From Ophioceras dolichostomum (lineage: Eukaryota > Ascomycota > Sordariomycetes > Magnaporthales > Ophioceraceae): 64,000 nt of DNA. The number at the start of each line of letters is the position of its first letter. Position 1 is the first letter of the stretch. Location: the NCBI GenBank assembly GCA_003049485.1, contig PYST01000114.1, forward strand, positions 34,616 to 98,615. Reading direction: 5' to 3'. The notes beneath the pieces were generated by a model. The model saw nothing but the letters and a program-made list of their open reading frames with translations, searched no databases and had not been told where the DNA came from. Shown piece after piece: positions 61,190-64,000 of this stretch. A program made the translations under genes and the position numbers.

Positions 61190-61791
61190 ATGAAGTCCTA
61201 CTTCGCACTCGTCCTCGCCCTCGCCGCGGCGCTCTTCGCGTCCGGCAACCCTCTGCCTCCTCCTCCTCCTTCCCCCTCCGCCCAGGAAGCGGAACTCGCT
61301 TCTGTCGCAACCGACGACGACAGCAAGCCCAGCGTGCAAAGGCGCCAGACAATCGACGCATGCATCATCGCATTCGGTCAGTGCCTAGTATTCCATTCCA
61401 TTTCGCATCATCCCGTCCTCCCATTTCCTTTCGTTCCCTTTCCAACTCCTCCCTCTCCTCCTCCTCCTCCGTTTTCCTACCGCCTATCCGCCATCCCTTC
61501 CACCTAGGTACCTTGCTGTGTAGGTATCTAGGTGGTTATGCCCAGCTCAGCTCAGCTCAGCGCAACCCAGCCCATCATCTTCCGGGCGGTGCCTTTTCCC
61601 GCCTCTTTCCCTCTCAACAGACCCAAAAGGTGGAACAAAAACCGCTGACTTTAAAGTTTCTGCGATCTTCTCCTTCCTACCCATCCACAGAAAAGTGCGG
61701 AGTCTTCACCCAGCGGAACTCGTCCTACGAATGCTGCCAACCTTGGGCTTGCCTGTTCGACTACTACCTGAACGTCACTACATGCCGGTGA
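61190..61791 (+). CDS. Small secreted cysteine-rich protein, knottin-like cysteine order
   Basis: Exons 61190-61376 and 61691-61791, in phase, 95 residues. The N-terminus is a signal peptide (MKSYFALVLALAAALFASG). A short Pro/Ser/Asp-rich propeptide ends in a Lys/Arg site (VQRR) of the kind cut by Kex2-type proteases. The predicted mature part is about 44 residues with six cysteines in the order C-x7-C-x11-CC-x4-C-x10-C. Two singles, a CC pair and two singles is the order seen in inhibitor-cystine-knot (knottin) peptides. The 314-base intron separates the first Cys from the other five. Homology to a named family is not claimed; roles could include plant-interaction effector or antimicrobial peptide. 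An ATG with a clean leader (caaaaATGA) supports the start. Confidence 0.75.
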
Positions 61792-62457
61792 GAAGAGGAA
61801 CTTTTTGCGATTTATTATTTATTTATTTATTTTTATTTTTTTGCCCTCCCTCCCGCCTCCCGGCTCAGCTTGGTTTGACTTGGCTTGGCTTGGGCTTGCT
61901 TTACTCTAGGTTACTTCGGGGTTCGTTTGATGATTGTTCTTCTGCCTGATCATAACGAATGATTGATGATGCTTTCTTCTTGATACTATGGTTCGCCGGT
62001 TTTGCTAACTGAATGAGATGAAAATGAAAATCTATGACAATCGATAAAGTCATGTGAACGAAGACTCAATGGCGGGAGGCTGAACTGAAATTAAGGGTAG
62101 CTATTTAGCGAGGGGTTTGGGCTGTTCGTGGCATGAGTCGTTTTTTGCTCTTTTTTTTTTTTAAATCAGTATTAGAAATAATAAAGCTTGCAATACCGAT
62201 AAATCAGCATTGCCACATGAGATGGGTCGGGTTACTTGCTCGACAAGTATGTGGAGTTAACTTTTCATTGATGTCCAATCCACCTGAGAGCGTTCTCGGT
62301 GAGGCACCTTGCTTCTCTTTGTTCAGTGACTACCTAGATACCTACCTACCGACCTAGAGGTACCTACCTAGGTACCGAGGTAGGTGGTGTGATGATGTGT
62401 GTGCCAACCTTTCTTTTCCGTTCCTCTTTAGCTTTGTTTCAGAGTCCCCATCAAAAC
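61792..62457. other. Intergenic with TAGGTACC run
   Basis: AT-rich patches (TTTA repeats near 61815-61840, T-rich near 62150-62162) and a dense TACCTAGGTA-type run at 62331-62387. No gene recognised. Confidence 0.5.
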
Positions 62458-63168
62458 TTACTCCTTCGAGCAAGCCACCTTATTCGCAAAGTCATGATTA
62501 TACTCCACAGATTCATCGTCACCCGGGATACTTGGCAGCTCCGCACACCTTGCCAGGAACCTGATCAGCACGCAGTTATCCGGCACGTCCCTCTCGGCAT
62601 CCTTCACCCAGCCGACGGGCCAGTCGGGCCCGCGCGACTCTGTCTGGCTGCAGGCCACGAACGAGCCTTCTTCCTTACTTGGGCCGTAGTAGTAGTGTAT
62701 CGCCCCCGTAGCAGCATCTACGTCCATACCCGGCGTGCCCGCGCCGTATTGCATGCCGACCGGGTGCAGCAGGGGAGGCGATGCCGCGGTCGAGCCCCTC
62801 GGTTCGGTGATGCGTAGTCCCCACAGGATGGAGGGCGGGGACTGGTCGTACTGCAGCGTGCCTTTGTGGGCGGCGAGATCTGCGGCGGTGCCGTTCAGGA
62901 AGGCCGGCGAGGGGTGGTTGAAGGGGGGAGGCGCGACGAGGATGGCGGAGTGCACGCCGGGGCTGCGACGGACGCTGGAGAGGACGAAGCCGTCGATGAC
63001 GGGGGAGAAGGAGCGTGAGAGGTTGGCGGCGTTAGCGATTAGGATGAAGCCGAACGAGCTGGAGTCTGGCGGGGAGAGGATGGATGTTCCTAATGCGAGG
63101 CGGGGGGTGATTCTGGCCAGGAGGGCGGAGAGGAGGACGAGGAGAGGTTGCGTTCTTAGGGCGATCAT
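62458..63168 (-). CDS. Secreted protein of unknown function
   Basis: 236 residues, single exon. The N-terminus (MIALRTQPLLVLLSALLARI) is a likely signal peptide. Downstream FGFILIANAANLSRSF, then DGFVLSSVRRSPGVHSAILV and an NGT site resemble small secreted fungal proteins with an immunoglobulin- or jelly-roll-like fold of unknown role (possibly the DUF7907 group, from memory). The C-terminus has the recurring ending PDNCVLIRFLARC and HDFANKVAC, giving a likely disulfide pair. A TATA-like stretch lies about 160 bases upstream (near 63330). The start is the ATG that gives the signal peptide. No catalytic motif is visible. Confidence 0.7.
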   Translation of the reverse strand: MIALRTQPLLVLLSALLARITPRLALGTSILSPPDSSSFGFILIANAANLSRSFSPVIDGFVLSSVRRSPGVHSAILVAPPPFNHPSPAFLNGTAADLAAHKGTLQYDQSPPSILWGLRITEPRGSTAASPPLLHPVGMQYGAGTPGMDVDAATGAIHYYYGPSKEEGSFVACSQTESRGPDWPVGWVKDAERDVPDNCVLIRFLARCAELPSIPGDDESVEYNHDFANKVACSKE

Positions 63169-64000
63169 GATGAATTATATTGTGGTTGCCGCCCCATCAA
63201 GCCACAAGAAGAAGAATGTCTTTGATTGCTACGGCTCCTCGGGCGGTCTCGACGAGGATCCGTCCAGCGGCTTAGTCACTGAAGTTGGCTCAGGAGTCTA
63301 TTGATTGCCTTCTGGGATTCGAGGGTTCTTATAAATCGAGGCTAAACAGCGGAAATGCAAGCGTGGCTCACTATCCGACTCGGTAACGACCTATTTGGCC
63401 TGGTGAAACGAAGAGTTTTGCGTTGCAGGCAACATTGTGTTCAGGTTCAACGCGGAGGTGAGGCCGGTCAGGTCAGCAACGAATGTCAAAAATGGATCAA
63501 GCAAGCATTCGTTCACAAACCGAACGTCATGCCGTGGCACCCGGATTCCGGCTAATTCCCTCAGCCACCTGTGGCCCCTGCCAACAGAAGGGAACACAAG
63601 TGTAGCCGCCGTGGAGGTCACTTGGCAAAGTCCCGTTTGGGGCGGTGATTCCTGATCAGCCGGTCGAGAGTAGCATCACTGGGCCTGATGAGTGCGGGAT
63701 GTTGATCTGTGATCAGCAATCACGTTCCATCCAAGGATTTTCTAGGAATCTGAGTCGCTCTGTATGACACGTGCCACTGTGAAGAAGCGAAAGAGTTGAG
63801 CGTACGGTGGCTGAGTATGTCCTACTAGTACATCTTCCGACGAAATGAGAGACCGACCCTTCTTCACTCTCGTGGGCACCGAATATCCCTTGGCTTTCAG
63901 TCGAAACTTCATAATTCATATCTCATGGTCAACTACAAGCGATAGATTTGGGTAATCTAGGTAGTTCTGGGATCACTATACAGCGCTAGTAGTACTCAAT
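63169..64000. other. Right end, no gene recognised
   Basis: Upstream region of the secreted-protein gene and unassigned sequence. A TAGGTA-type run lies at about 63954-63965. Confidence 0.45.

Overview
The window is nuclear DNA of a filamentous ascomycete, most likely a Sordariomycete. The evidence is short GT-AG introns with CTAAC-type branch points, GC-rich third codon positions, an iterative type I polyketide synthase (PKS), HET-domain and Pth11-like proteins, fungal-type Rap1 and Swf1, and intergenic tracts rich in TACCTAGGTA. The genus cannot be read from the sequence.

Layout. 1-31 kb is mostly housekeeping: a 5'-truncated Cys-rich, GPI-anchored wall-type protein; AHA1 (Hsp90 co-chaperone, minus, four exons); a 6 kb stretch with no recognisable gene; a 1,320-residue Pro/Ser-rich coiled-coil protein; a divergent mitochondrial pair (FMC1-like, minus; EngB/MRX8-like GTPase, plus); SWF1 (DHHC palmitoyltransferase, minus, three exons); RAP1 (telomere protein, plus, four exons); a 49-base assembly gap in a poly-C tract; a HET-domain protein with membrane segments; and a Pth11-like membrane protein.

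32-55.5 kb looks like a secondary-metabolite neighbourhood: a BAHD-type acyltransferase, an RTA1-like remnant, a frame-broken membrane-protein ORF, a class I methyltransferase, a multi-exon LaeA/UMTA-like methyltransferase and a highly reducing PKS of about 2,927 residues (KS-AT-DH-CMeT-degenerate ER-KR-ACP). A likely chemistry is a C-methylated reduced polyketide that is O-methylated and/or O-acylated, with enoyl reduction absent or supplied in trans. No P450, transporter or pathway regulator was seen, so the cluster is small, incomplete or only loosely linked.

56-64 kb holds small and surface or secreted proteins: a 122-residue protein with paired cysteines, a SUR7/PalI-like four-TM protein, a 95-residue secreted protein whose six cysteines follow a knottin-like order behind a dibasic site, and a 236-residue secreted protein.

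All splice models were derived by eye from reading-frame continuity, splice consensus and family conservation. No transcript or database evidence was available.
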